This document shows, in pieces, positions 11,548 through 23,305 of a stretch of 64,000 nt of DNA. Location: the NCBI GenBank assembly GCA_030737875.1, contig CM060922.1:754923603-754987602 (forward strand). The letters are read 5' to 3'. How positions within the stretch are numbered: position 1 is the stretch's first letter; each line of letters opens with the position of its first letter. The DNA comes from Allium sativum (Eukaryota > Streptophyta > Magnoliopsida > Asparagales > Amaryllidaceae). The position numbers and the translations under genes are program-made. A model generated the notes under the pieces. That model saw nothing but the letters and a program-made list of their open reading frames with translations, was not told the DNA's origin and made no database searches.

Positions 11548-11989
11548 GAAATTGGAGATAAGTTGGTACTTGGGCCAGAGATGATTAGAGAGACCTCGTA
11601 TTGTATCGAGATCGTTCGACAATGAATGAATGCGGCCCATGATCGTCAGAAGAGTTATGCTGATAAGCGTCGAAAAGATTTGGAATTCGACGTAGGCGAT
11701 ATGGTTTTCATAACGATTTCGCCATTGAAGCATGCAGTTCGATTCGGAAGTAAAGGAAAGTTGGCTCCTAGATTCGTTGGACCATTTCCGATAGTCGAGC
11801 GAATTGGAAAACTCGCATATAGATTGGAGTTACCCGAGAAGGTGTCAAGTGTACATAATTTGTTCCATGTGTCATTTCTACGGAAGTTTGTGCATGATTC
11901 GAATGTGGTGGTACCTCCAAAGCAGTACGAAGACCTAGAAGTTGAAACCGCAGTTGCAAAACCTCGTAAGTCGCTTCGTGTTGTGGGAA

Positions 11990-12188
11990 TTGACACGAAA
12001 CATCCTAGGAAGAAGACGGTTAAGCTAGTCAAGGTACAATGAGTGAAGATGGCGACGATCGTACATGGGAGACGGAAGAGAGTATGATGGCGACTCATCC
12101 AGAACTCTTCGTCGGTAGGACCCTTTCGTATCATCGTTATGTCGTTGTATCTTGTTGTTGTTTGATAAATTTCCACATGCTAGGATAA
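11990..12188 (+). pseudogene. chromodomain of element A (frameshifted)
   Basis: The KKTVKLVKVQ segment, then WSEDGDDRTWETEE in the next frame, is the C-terminal chromodomain that directs chromovirus integration to marked chromatin. One base is missing at about 12040, so the upstream frame stops at 12042. The shifted frame ends at TAA 12186-12188. Confidence 0.8.
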
Positions 12189-12290
12189 GGCTATGGATGC
12201 ATGGCTTGATGGCTGCTAGTTTGGATGATAGAATTGGCTTCTCATGGATGATAGACATGCAAGATTGTTGTGGTTGTTGTTTTTGCTTGG

Positions 12291-12324
12291 AATTTCAGGG
12301 GCGAAATTCCAAAGGGGGGAAGAA
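12291..12324 (+). other. pre-PPT hairpin and PPT of element A
   Basis: AATTTC/GAAATT form a 6-bp stem (12291-12308) with loop AGGGGC. The PPT AAAGGGGGGAAGAA follows (12311-12324) and directly abuts the 3' LTR. It primes plus-strand synthesis. The hairpin is shared in position by B, C, D and E. Confidence 0.8.
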
Positions 12325-15131
12325 TGTAACAGCCAACATTTTATGTATCGAAGGATCATAAAATATTTTTATTTTATTCCCTGAGGGTTGGATCATTCTC
12401 ATCTTTTGGTATGTTGCTTATGGGGATGTGAGACATGTCCATAATTTTTACCGATTTTGTTTGTGACCATTTTGCCCCTATCAGTCTTGTATAGGGCATA
12501 ATTTTTGACTCAGGTCGAATCAAAGGGTGAGATCTGTGCCATTGGAAAGGAATTGATGGTTGCGTTTCCATAGAGTGGTTACATTAAAGATTTGGCTTAG
12601 CGGTTTAGGAGAAATCGTTGTTTTAAGGTTTTTCAGTCCGCTATCTAGATTTGCTAAGCCATAATGGGCTGAATTGGAGAGGCCCATTAGTGGGTTGATG
12701 GGAAGGTATAAATAGGGGGTGAGGGATATGGGAAATGGTTTAAATTTTCATTTCCTCATTGGGTGGCCTTGTGCTCCTCCTTCTTCGAACACCTTTCCAC
12801 CATTAAAAATCCAAATCCAAGGAGGGAAATCATATATCTACACCACTGGAGGCTATATCTACATCAATTCAAGCAAGAGTTCATCGGATCAAAGTGATTG
12901 GTGCGAGGTGCTTGCTGTCTGGATTCCTATTACATTGATTTTAGCTTGTTTTGGCAAATCAGTGAGTGATTTACATCTCTCACATGAATGCAATGAAATA
13001 TATGAGTGTTTGTGCATGTTTCTCATCAAATTGGAATTTTTTACCATAGATTTACACCATTATATGACCATTTCCATATGAATCACTCTATGATCTAGTT
13101 TAGCAAGTTTTACCCATTAATTCCATGTCATTTCATATGTTATGTAAGTTAGATCTCTCATTTTGATCATATGTTCATTTTAATGGTTTTTGGTGGGATT
13201 TACATCATTTTTTGTGGTAATCCTCATATTCAAGATGTTAGCGTTGTTATGACCTGTTTATGATTGTGGTTGATGATTTGGTTAAGTTAGTTTCGTCGGA
13301 ATTGTCGTTTGGCGGAGTTTCGGTCGAAATTGGAGTTGAATCGAAATGTGCAGGAAATGGGTCGGCCATAAGTTGGGTCGGGTCGGTCTCAAATCCTGTC
13401 GTGGAGAACGAGTCAGAACGGGTCGGTCAGTGGAGCTAGTCGGGTCGGGCAATGTCTGATCGGGTTAGTCCATTCAAGATGAGTCGGGTCGGTTCAGAAG
13501 TTGAGGTGATGAAGGGGTGCTCGGATCGGGTCGGTTATGTTGAGGTAGCCGGATCGGGTCGGTCATGTTCTAGAGGGGGGTGATCGGATCGGGTTGGTCA
13601 AGTTTGAAGTCAGGAAGGGACTGGGCCGGGTCAGCCTAGTCCAGGTCGGGTCGATCTAAAGGGGCTGATCGGTCATGTTTTTAGCAGCACCTTTAAACGT
13701 TGTGGTTGATAGTGATGATACTATAGTTTGTTTCCAATAGGGTAATTTTCTGAAAAAGTACGTTTTTCGGGTATGACTTGGATTTGAAGAAAAGAGCTTG
13801 AAAAATATATTTTTCGAGGGCAACCCCCCGAACCCTAGCCGCAACGCAGTGATGTAACTGGCTCGATGATGGTGTAATTTCGAGAAGAATTCAAGTGGAA
13901 ATATTCGAAGTGTTGGAAGGTGTTCGTTGGTCGGTGTAGAACAACGAATGAGGTTACAACTCAAAGGTCGTGAGTGGGTGGATAATGGTTTCTCGAGAAG
14001 GTTGCTTGAGCTATGAAAAATCGTCGGGTTGGATGATTAGAGATGCGATGTCCAAGAGATTATCGTAGTCATAAGTTCTAGCAGGCTCGAAGCAAGGGTA
14101 CACTAGAGACATCTAAAAGACCGGTTGTAGGCCGAGTATCTTGGGTCTTGTAGAATGGCCTAGTTGTCAAGGTTGGACATATGGAGTTTATGCTGGAACT
14201 GGGTTACCATTAGCCCTTGACATATGGCAAGGTAGGCCGTCGTACGATTAACGATGGTTTCAAAGCAGGATTAGCGGTGATAGCCAGATTCAGTCATGGA
14301 TGATTGGTTGTTCTGCTTGTACCGTCTCATGTATGTAGTTCAACATCGAAGGAGACGTTCCTTGGGTGTTTGTCTGATATTGGTTTAGGCCTTTGGCGCT
14401 TGTGTTTGAGGGATGTGTATTTCGATTAGGATGGTTTACATGGGATACATATAATTTGGATGTTTTGAGTGTTTTACCATGATTGAATGGGTGTTCTGGT
14501 TTCCATGGATGAATGGTTGAATTGTTTAAAGTAAAGGCTATCACTATCTGATGTGGGGAAGATAAGGTTGAGCTCTTCTCTGGTGTTGCGGGTAGATTAG
14601 TATGTTTATCTATCCCTTCTCATATACTTTGCTGTTGAAGTTTGTTAGCTGTTTTATCGCTCACTAAGGTTGTTGTCTGACTCAAGGTTTTATGTCTCTT
14701 CTTATTACCTTGGGTTGTTCATCCGGTTGTGGATGGGCAGACTAAGTAGCAGGTTACTGGTGATTAGTGAGGATGATGCTGCTGTGCGGAGGCGAGCAGG
14801 AGGCTGGCGTACCAGTTTTATTACTATCTAGTATTTTTGTTTCCGCTATTTGAGTGCTCTATGAGTGTTGTAGTGAGGATTTATGTACAAACTTTGGTAT
14901 CGGTTTGATAACCTTTCATGATGTTGACAAAGTTTTCTAAAGTTTGATATAAGTTGCTTCATTACTATTACATGTTATATATGTTTTATTATATTTTATC
15001 CTTGCATTGTGAGTTCTACGACAAGTTTCGATGTTGTTTACCTACTCTGATGATCATCCATAGCTGCCCGACACGCCCTTCAGTACATTATTCCTCTTGT
15101 TTAGTGCGGGAGGTTATGGGCGGTCGTCACA
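12325..15131 (+). repeat. element A 3' LTR
   Basis: It runs from TGTAACAGCC to GGTCGTCACA and is a copy of 4423-7239 with scattered substitutions and small indels. It has a TATA box at 12707-12715 and a G-rich GGGTCGG stretch at about 13366-13660. The frames at 12719-13081 and 14954-15196 are open by chance and have no protein family. Confidence 0.93.
12707..12715 (+). promoter_or_regulatory. TATA box of element A 3' LTR
   Basis: TATAAATAG in the same position as in the 5' LTR, so the 3' LTR could in principle start transcripts into downstream sequence. Confidence 0.55.
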
Positions 15132-16980
15132 TGTGCACAGATATGATTTCCAAGTATCAAAAGATATTTTTTTGTATACTTATTCCTTTGAGATAAGTTT
15201 ACAGAATTGGTTTTTAAGAATCGAAAAATGATTTTAATTAATGATTTTCAACTAAACGGGTCTATCTGCTTCTTTTTTGCTTAACCATATGCATATAGTA
15301 GACAGTTAAATAACCGACTATTAATATGTACCGTTTTATATAATCATTATTGCTTCTAAGGAACATGAGTCGAGATTGGATGCGAAATCACTTGGAACTT
15401 TCTTATATATTCGAAATTACAGGTATCCAATGCTTATGCTTATAATTTGAAGGCATAATATTTGAAACGGAAAGGACTGATTGTTGACTATCCCTATTAA
15501 GCTACCAAGATTATATTATAGTAGCAACCAGTACATTCAGGGGATCTGCATGATGCGAGACTTCTTGTAATTAATCATAAGGACGATTCTCGATAAGTTA
15601 TACTAAGAGAGTACTATATATTTGTCATGTTCCTAGACAATTTGGATGTATAAGTGTCTGAAATTGTAATTTTGACGACCACGTGCATTATTCCTTATAA
15701 TGTACATATGTTAGGTAGTGTAGGAGGAAAATCTTATGTGTAGTTCCCTCCTCTAAGACGAACGAGCTCAAATGTTGTATTTTTGTAATATTCAAATAGT
15801 ATGTTGGTAGAATTGGCAATGTGGCATTCAAGTGAATGTGCACGGGATTCATCACCCAAAATGAAAAAAATATGGCAGGCTACGTGGCTATATGAATCAC
15901 ACCCATTAGGGTATGCCCATCCCCTTTCTTGATTACTACATTTATGTCGGGTATGATGGTTGTGTTAAGCATACTTGGATACACTAGGAGCGATCCGTTG
16001 ATGTCATATTCGGCTTTTGGACTACCATCTAGTTTGTGTAGTTGGTTGATCTTACCAAAATAGCAAAGGGCAATTGGTCATCAGTACATATCTCTAGAGG
16101 TGTACTGTACAAAAGGTAGCCTCTGGCCTTACAATTTGTATGGAAATTGTTCCCCGTTATGAACCTTCTAATTTGTTGGTATTGCTTAATATACATAGAA
16201 TTTTATAATGGCAACAATTTCTGATAGTTGATTTGATTTACTTTATACTTTTATCCCAAAATGTCATTAAAATTAATATCATGTAGTTTGTTAAAAGTAT
16301 TTGATTATCGTAAGGTAAAAAACCATTCCATGTTTATTGTGATCGTGGTCTTATAACATATCATTTGTTTCAAAATATTATATCAAATTAAGCAAGTTTT
16401 TTGTGATATGCGGTTTTCACTCTAGTATCCCAGACTGATCTGGACAATGTTTTACTTAATGCTTGAGTCAAACCGAGTATATTTTCAATATTAACTTTGG
16501 ATAGCTTGGAGCTTCAGGAGAGGATCTTGAGCTCAAGACATATTTTCGTCTTTCTTGTATTATATATATTTTATGATTATACTATGATATTTATTATTGT
16601 TATTGTGTTGTGTTGTTGTTTATATCAATAAATGTAAGGAAGGTTATTATACCTGTACAAGATTAATCATTTGTTTTTTTGATTTGATTGTTTATGTGTG
16701 TGTGTGTGTATAAGTACACAATTTTATTTTTTACGTAAAGAGTTATTACATTATATTCATTCATTTTATTGTGAAATTTGGTCTATTGCTGTATTGTATT
16801 GTCTTCTTATTTCTCATGTTCTTCTTCTTGTTCAGTTATAAATTTTCTTTCTTCTTGCTCACATTCTCACCATCTATCTTCTTTCTCCTAACTTTTTGCT
16901 GGGTTTTTTCACATGGCGTGGCTTATTCCAAGCCCTCAGGAAAATTAGGCCATCTTAACTATGGTAATATGCAATAACTT
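15132..16980 (+). repeat. old LTR, 3' portion (remnant F)
   Basis: The order of blocks follows the 3' half of the B and E LTRs. A TAGTTAAATAACTGACTATC-like block is at about 15305-15335. The GGCATTCAAGTG ... ATGGCAGGCTACGTGGCTA ... CACACCCA block is at about 15820-15905. TCTAGAGGTGTACTG is at about 16091. A GCTTGGAGC(T)TCAGGAG block is at about 16505, and a pyrimidine-rich TTCTTCTT...CTCACATTCTCACC tail at 16800-16880. It is much more diverged than E. Its 5' part was presumably separated by the insertion of A. The 16771-16977 open frame is translation of this tail. Confidence 0.55.
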
Positions 16981-17214
16981 TTGGATTGGTGAGTTGTCCG
17001 AAAATTTGAAATTTTCCTAGTGAAATTGATGTTTCAAAGGAATGGTCTGCTTTTAATAATCCGTTTTAAAATTTATATCACTCAATAAAATTGGTATAGC
17101 TTTTGATGTACTTAATATTTTTGTGATATAAAATATATTTTGATAAGCTCTTTGATTATGCTATAACATTTTATACTTATTATGGAAGTAAAATTATAAT
17201 TCCTAAAAGTATAC
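16981..17214. other. flank of element E, no gene seen
   Basis: AT-rich. The last five bases (TATAC, 17210-17214) are the left target duplication of element E, against GATAC at 63148-63152. Confidence 0.45.
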
Positions 17215-18775
17215 TATAACATCCCGGAATTTTAATGACTTAATAATTAATTAATTAATTAAATTATTTTATATAGTGGTTTGGCAATTTAATTGGCTTA
17301 AATTAAGTAATTTTTGATTATTTAATTAATACTAATAATGGAATAATGAATTTAATTACCGAAATAGTCGGGAATAGTGAATTGGCAATTTTGTGTGAAT
17401 TGGATAGTATAAGATGTTTAATTGAGTTTATATTCAATTATAATAACGAATATATATAATTTAAAAACAACAGTTGAACTTATTAATTATAATATAGTTA
17501 TAATCAAGCTCGTAACGTCGTGGCAGTTCGTAATATTGAATTTTGAACTTCAAATGAGTATACAGGATCCGTTATAAGTCGGATTTCTTCGAAACAAAAA
17601 AGTTCGAGCCTGTTGAACTATATTTTTCTAATGGAAGTGAAAAATCAGAGTTTCGTCGTATAGATTTTAAGTTATGTCCAAATCAAATTTTCAAATAGTC
17701 GCTATGGATTCGTTTATAAACTATAACGATTATTTAATTATAATTAAATATTTGTTTTGAATTTGGACAAGATTTTTGAGACGTATACTTAGTTTAATTT
17801 ATAGAATTATTCTGTAATTTTTAATTTGGAAAATAAACAACTTTTTATTTGGAGTATTTTACACTTTATATCGGCATTTTTGGAACTTCATAATATAATT
17901 TAACTCGTCTATATTTTTATATTTTTGGAATCAGGGTACGTTGCTCGACATGATCGTATTTTTATTTTTTGTCCATAATGGCTCGAACATAAACGAAATA
18001 CCATGTTGCGGATACTATTAAACTTTTGTTTTTTAAAAACTGTATACATATACAACCACAACCAAATCCTAAATGGACGTTCCACTTAATATGTAAAACC
18101 AAACCAACTACGAAGTAGAAGTTACATGTGATGTGACCTATGTTGTATCCAGTATGTTTACATAAAATTTAATGCTAAAAGGTAAATTAAGGATAGGGCT
18201 TTAGAAACTCACCTGCATACTTCAGATTATAAATTACATAATAAAATATAATTAAACCAATTATTCATTCTTAAGTTACTGACGGAAGCTAAGAACAGGC
18301 TAGGTTAGGGAACGTCGTACCCAACTGTATACCACACTAATCCTTCCCACTGAAGTAACATGGCTAAGAGTATATAGATCTCTTTGAATGCTTAAGAAAT
18401 TTAGTCACACAGGCTACTCACATGGAAATTTAATTCGTTCACGTGCTATTGTCGTGCATGCGGAAGGCCTCCTACCTATAATGATACAGTAATCTACCCT
18501 ATGAAATCACTACTGAACCCCGAGATATCACCATCAGCACATGTTAAATATGTACCAACCTACCAACGTATAGCATGAATGATCACCATCATCCCTGCAA
18601 AGTGTACTTCACTACGACAAACCTACCAATGTATAGCAGCAGTGTCTTTGCTAATCAATAGGGTGAATAAGCTAACCTACATACTTCCCTGCAAAGTATT
18701 CATCTTCTATAAATATATCAACACCGAATCTCATTCTTTCTGGCTTTCATGAAGAAACACAGCTCCATTCCTTTT
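17215..18775 (+). repeat. element E 5' LTR, part 1 (before D)
   Basis: It begins TATAACATCCCGG, where TG has become TA. It aligns with 58570-59660 of the 3' LTR: the GTTCGTAATATTGA, CGGATTTCTTCGAAAC and AAGTTATGTCC blocks, then the ACATATACAACCACAACC block. From 18319 on it has no counterpart in the 3' LTR, because of a deletion there. The CTTTT target of D ends it (18771-18775). Confidence 0.88.
18708..18717 (+). promoter_or_regulatory. candidate TATA box of element E
   Basis: TATAAATATA preceded by a CATCTTC stretch and followed by a pyrimidine-rich leader. It lies in the part of the LTR that is missing from the 3' copy. Element D inserted about 60 bases downstream and would block read-through. 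Confidence 0.5.
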
Positions 18776-20101
18776 TGTGACACCCCTCGTCCGTTAATGT
18801 CACTCATTAAGAGAATGCATCAAGTTTCGTGAAGTGTTATAGGTAAATAGAAACAGAAAAATTACAAGATAAATATAAAATAACTGCGGAATTTCAAATT
18901 TTATTTAAGAACAAAACATCATAGTTCAAAACATGGTTACATCATATGTCTGAAATGCATAAAACCCAGTACATCATTAAAACTTCTGCCTTGTACTTAA
19001 AACATTATAAAAGAAGCATAATCCCCAAAACATAGCCATAGTAGAGAGATATGAAATCAAGCAGTACGTCTAAGCAGCTCCAAGCAAGATGAAAGCAGAA
19101 TCCTGATCAAGCTTGAGTATTCCCACCCTGAGAACCTAGGGGGGCAAGGAAGAGAAAGAAGAGGAAACAAAATGGGTCAGACATAAAGTTTGGCGAGTCC
19201 AGTTACTTTTAGCATATAAATAAGTAAAGGTATCCTAACAGGCATATAAAGTGGATAAGAGAGATAACATCATAAAAGGAAGTAAACAGGATAAACATGA
19301 TAGAATATATTGCACTTCTCTAGTACTTTCTCTTTCTCTGCACCAATACAAGTATAACCAAAATGAGATGATCCCAACAACTATAAGATGATAGACTTAG
19401 GCGTACTTCTAGTGAGATGTTTTAACCCAATACGATCAATAGGCAGCCCAACATACCGGGGTTACCCCCAAGGATAATAACGGGATCCTAAACATATCAA
19501 AGTCTAGATGTACCCTAATTACTACCCTAATCGATCGGCTCCCTACTCCGTAGATACCCTGTGGTGGTCCCACGGTAGGATGTACCACTTCCGAAAGTGG
19601 CAACACTTCGTTTTGAGGATGTGCACAACCATATCTACTGATGTCATGACGTCTAAACCTCCTCTGTCGGACCCATGCACGCACATAACCCCGTCGAAAC
19701 GTGTCGCCCACACCACCCCTTCGTTTGGATCTTTTACAATCAGCCAAGTAAGCGTGCCCCGACTCCGAACTAGTTCGGAGTACTCGTTTGATACCTGTAT
19801 ATGGGTTGCTGACTGAAACGGATCTCACACACAAGATGATACAAGCTTCTCCCTACGCTTGCATCCCTACTAGGTTTTCCACAGGTTATGTCATACCAGA
19901 GTAAAAGATTGCATAACCCCACAGGTTAAGTTTGTGGCCTATATATAAATATTACCCACCAACCTAAGATATACTTAACCCTTCCATTATTTCATACAAT
20001 TTTACTTAACCCCTACTCAAGTTAACATATATAATCCCTATGGATTCATCTAGGTTAAGTATTCGAGTTTATTATCATATTCATTTATGGTTATAATGTA
20101 C

Positions 20102-20340
20102 TAGACCTCCCACATTAAGCCTACAACTTACGGATGCTAGATATGTCGGACGGTTCCGGGCAGACTTCTTCCACAAGTCGGGCCTAACCTCATGTCTTAG
20201 CACGCCATGTGTTTATGCATTTAGACCCCTCACACTAAATTCACCACTTGTGGTCATTGGATATGCCGGTCAGTTTCAGGCAGACTTCCACCAGAAGTGT
20301 AATCTAACCTCGTGTCTAAGCGCGGTTACAGTTTCTAATT
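20102..20340. repeat. two ~119-bp tandem units in LTR D
   Basis: Each unit runs from TAGACC(C)TC, through GATATG(T/C)CGG, GGCAGACTTC and TCTAACCTC-like words, to GTGTCTAAGCGC or ATGTCTTAGCACG. The copies have diverged strongly. The equivalent pair in the right LTR is at about 25585 and 25707, so the duplication predates this insertion. Confidence 0.65.
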
Positions 20341-21255
20341 ACTGTAATTCTAGGCATTTCAATTATTAACCAATTATTCCTATGTCTTTATAGGTTTTCA
20401 TGCCCCTTTCCCCTGTGTAATTATAGTTTTTCATGCCCCTTTCCCATGTCATGTTCATAATGAACCATGTGCCCCAAATTAAGGTTTTTAATCACAATTG
20501 CAGTTTATGCCCCAAATCAACATTCATGTATTACATTCAATTTATGCCCAAATTTCCTAATACAAGTTATGCCCCAATTTTAAAATTTTCCCCTCATTCC
20601 CAATTTTATGTGTTTGCATATTTCAGCGGCAAGCCTAGGCTCGATGGTGGCCTAGCTATATAAAAAAGGGAAAAGAAGAAGGGAAGAGGACAGAAATGAT
20701 CATAATAACAAGATTGACATATAATGGCAGAAATAGACATAGCAACTAATAAACATACAGTGACAAAGTTGGACATAATGACAAGATAGGCATATAGGAA
20801 CTGATCTATGAACATGTGATAGTAGAACAATTTCTAACATAATAGGGACATCATTAACTGGCATGATGAGATCTAAGTAATGAATTAGATCAACTATCAA
20901 TGGAAGATTTGACATGATAAATAGGTATAAGCTTAGATCTAGATCATAGTCATGTCAAAATAACTTAAATACATAGGTTATAGCAGATCTGATATGATAT
21001 AGATAGTCACAGGCTTAGATCCAAGTTATAATCATGTCAAGATTAACTTTTGAGTATTTAGATCTAAAATTAACGTAGACTCACTGTGAATGGATCTAAG
21101 AAATAGAAGAGGGTTTGCAGATGTTGAATCACAGATCTCTAAACTTGAATAACTCTAGTTGATTGTTGTAGAAGAAAAGACTTGATTCAATCTGGGCAGA
21201 GGCAACATCTAGTTCTCCATTGTTTTAGGTGTGGAGAAACAAGAGAAATGGGGTC

Positions 21256-21263
21256 TTATTATA
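21256..21263 (-). promoter_or_regulatory. TATA-like box of element D left LTR
   Basis: On the minus strand it reads TATAATAA after GGC. The right LTR has the better TATAAATA at 52341-52348, so this copy is probably weakened. Confidence 0.45.
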
Positions 21264-21335
21264 GCCTAAAGACAACAAAAAAGTCAAGAAAGGAGTCCAC
21301 ATTCAGCCAAAAGAATTTTGCCTAGATCTGCCGTG

Positions 21336-21456
21336 AGGGGGTCAACCCTCCCTTGGTGTGTCGACCCAGGGGTCGACACCCCAGTTGATGGGATCGACCC
21401 AAGGGTCGACCCCCCTTGATGGGGTCAACACCCCCTTAATGGGGTCGACACCCCTA
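21336..21456. repeat. GTCGAC minisatellite in LTR D (left)
   Basis: GGGTCGAC/GTCGACCC and GGGGTCAACACCCC words alternate with TTGATG or TTAATG, in units of roughly 20-25 bases. The array is about 120 bases here and about 79 bases in the right LTR (52422-52500). Confidence 0.75.
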
Positions 21457-21734
21457 GGCGAGAATTTTCCTTCTCCTCTTTTGTACGTGAATCTTGAACT
21501 GTTTTGAATTCTGGATTATATATATACATATAAATATTCTTTTAATGCGTATGCAAACTTCAAACCTTGATAACTTCTTCATACGGTGTCCGTTTTACGC
21601 AAACCAGGTGTTTATTTTGACCAGAATTCTGAGACGAACGCAATGGCGCAGTCCTTTTCACTTAATTCTAAACATTTAATTAAGTATTCTTTAATTTATC
21701 ATCTTTGGTGTTGTTAAAATTACGGGGTGTTACG

Positions 21735-21769
21735 TTCTCCCCTACTTAAAGGATTTCGTCCCCGAAATC
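21735..21769 (-). other. PPT and pre-PPT hairpin of element D
   Basis: On the minus strand, GATTTCG/CGAAATC (21752-21769) form a 7-bp stem. The purine tract AAGTAGGGGAGAA (21735-21747) then abuts the LTR. Confidence 0.8.
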
Positions 21770-22329
21770 TCCATATTAAGAAGAATGTATATCCTCACAT
21801 CCACATCCATCTACTCACCACTAATCACAAGTATCCATTTTCCTTAAAAATTTCTAATGTTTGTATGAACATTTGCAAAGGTGTGTGTATATATCCCTAC
21901 ACTAATGCGAAAGATCAGGTGATCTACTGATTCAGTCGACCTCCTTAATGCAATGTATGTTAGTGCCATGAATCCATCATGTATGCATATAATCCTATTA
22001 TAACATGTTAGTTCTATATGTGTGCACAATCATTCATCCAAATGCAACATCCTTATGATGCTACATCCATTTCCACCCATAAAAAGATGAAAAATGCACA
22101 CACATCCATATGCAGTATTAGAGTGATTGAGCCGATCTAGCGCCCAATGTGCATGTATATGCATCCACGAGCAACCCCTAGCAAACACTTGCATCCGCTT
22201 GTATCCATCAAACATAACATGTCTCAAACACATGTTTTCATTCATGGGATTCCTACCTAAGGGTCAAAGATTCGATCGATAGGATATACTTAAATGATAG
22301 AAAGAAGCATGAATAAAAGCTTTGGAAAG

Positions 22330-22475
22330 GAAGTTAAGAACATACCCTTGAAAAGTAAAGGGTTCGAAGCGCGAATCTTGTCTTCGGTCTCCCAAGTTGC
22401 ATCCTCTTGGTTGTCTCCCCATTGAACTTTCATCAACTTTACTTCTCTGTTGCGCATCTTCTTTACTTCTGATCC
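22330..22475 (-). pseudogene. chromodomain of element D
   Basis: On the minus strand, REVKLMKVQWGDNQEDATWE and then TEDKIRASNP form a readable chromodomain in one frame. The motif order is the same as in A and C. It is no longer joined to the upstream integrase frame, so it is a remnant. Confidence 0.78.
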
Positions 22476-22522
22476 AAGAATACAGGTAGGGAATCATCTA
22501 ACTGTCGTCTCCCATTCCACCT

Positions 22523-23305
22523 CTACTTCCTCCAATATACTAGCTCAACTACTCCTGCGGTATCATGCAAGCACTTCCACAAATGAGAAACGTGGAAAAC
22601 ATCATGAATACCAGATAGTCTTTCGGGTAGCTTTACTCTATAGGTCATTTGGCCAATCCTTTCTGTTATGGGAAATGGCCCTACAAATCTTGGTGCCAAT
22701 TTTCCTATAGATCCAAAGAGAATCACATTTCTTAATGGTGATACCTTAATGAAAACCATGTCTCCCACCTAAAATTCAATGTCATTCCTTCTCTTGTTAG
22801 CGTAGGATTTCTACCTATCCCGAGTTGTCTTCATTCGCCGTCTAATAAGATCAACCTTTTTGGAAGTTTCTCTAACCATATCTGGTCCAAGAAGAAGTCT
22901 TTCTGTAGACTCCCACCAACAAGTCGGTGTTCTACAGGGTCGTTTGTACAATGCTTCGAATCACATTTCTTAATGGTGATACCTTAATGAAAACCATGTC
23001 TCCCACCTAAAATTCAATGTCAGTCCTTCTCTTGTCTGCGTAGGATTTCTACCTACCCCGAGTTGTCTTCATTCGCCGTCTAATAAGATCAACCTTTTTG
23101 GAAGTTTCTCTAACCATATCTGGTCCAAGAAGAAGTCTTTCTGTAGACTCCCACCAACAAGTTGGTGTTCTACAAGGTCGTTTGTACAATGCTTCGAAGG
23201 GTGTCATGCCAATGCTAGCTTGATAACTGCAGTTGTAGGCGAACTCTACTAAAGGAAGATGCTCTTCCCAAGTCCCTCCGAAGTCTAGGATAAACAGTCT
23301 TAAAA
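22523..23305 (-). pseudogene. integrase C-terminal part of element D
   Basis: Readable blocks on the minus strand are LDFGGTWEEHLPLVEFAYN, the EALYKRPC block, LLLGPDMVRETSKKVDLI, and the GPF/Y module with LAPRFVGPFPITERIG and FHVSHLWK. The zinc domain and all three catalytic residues are absent. A 238-bp tandem duplication (22723-23198) repeats the segment between the EALYKRPC block and the GPF/Y module. It cannot act as an integrase. Confidence 0.85.
22723..23198. repeat. 238-bp tandem duplication inside integrase of D
   Basis: 22723-22960 and 22961-23198 are nearly identical, both starting TCACATTTCTTAATGG and ending GCTTCGAA. It repeats coding sequence, so it arose in the element. 238 is not a multiple of three and shifts the frame. 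Confidence 0.92.

Larger units (their letters stand above)
10251..12188 (+). pseudogene. integrase of element A, split by a MITE
   Basis: The integrase inserts the cDNA. The HHCC zinc domain is at about 10525-10665 (HHSKLVIHPG ... CMNCQLV). The catalytic core has D in MDFIDGLP (about 10740), D in VSDRDP (10920), and the E-bearing QTERVN (about 11025). TGA at 10975 interrupts the core. The 333-bp MITE plus its TTA duplication lies between CPACWL and EIGDKLVLGPEM, in phase with the frame on both sides. A TGA just before 11626 (probably CGA to TGA) precedes the GPF/Y module (LAPRFVGPFPI, about 11765). A one-base loss at about 12040 shifts the chromodomain frame. Confidence 0.9.
4423..15131 (+). 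mobile_element. element A: Ty3/gypsy chromovirus with decayed gag-pol
   Basis: This 10.7-kb element has two LTRs of 2817 and 2807 bases, a PBS for initiator tRNA-Met, gag, protease, RT, RNase H, integrase with chromodomain, and a PPT, in the normal gypsy order. The C-terminal chromodomain and long LTRs suggest the Tekay/Del clade. The first LTR begins AG instead of TG. The flanking pentamers are TGCAT and TGTGC, so no clean target duplication is left. Several stops and frameshifts plus a MITE in integrase mean it cannot make its own proteins. Confidence 0.93.
18776..21734 (-). repeat. element D 3' LTR (left copy)
   Basis: 2959 bases, TGTGACACCCC at the left edge (complement of the LTR end). 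The right edge is ...GGTGTTACG, where the expected terminal A is G. It holds two degenerate ~119-bp tandem units (about 20102 and 20221), a run of TTATGCCCCAAAT-like words (20390-20600), and a GTCGAC minisatellite (21336-21456). The open frames 19436-19834 and 19508-19816 are on opposite strands of the same stretch, have no recognisable domain, and recur only as the LTR copy. Confidence 0.92.

Noticed and set aside
10251..12188. MITE as a spliced intron of integrase
   Set aside because: The insert has TTA duplications and terminal inverted repeats and lacks GT-AG borders at the frame break.
16771..16977. 68-residue very hydrophobic open frame, possible small membrane protein
   Set aside because: It is translation of the T/C-rich tail of an old LTR that aligns in order with the non-coding tails of B and E.
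19436..19834. 132-residue frame on minus and 102-residue frame on plus in LTR D (also at 24990-25364)
   Set aside because: They are opposite-strand frames of the same LTR segment, broken differently in the two LTR copies, and unlike any family I know.
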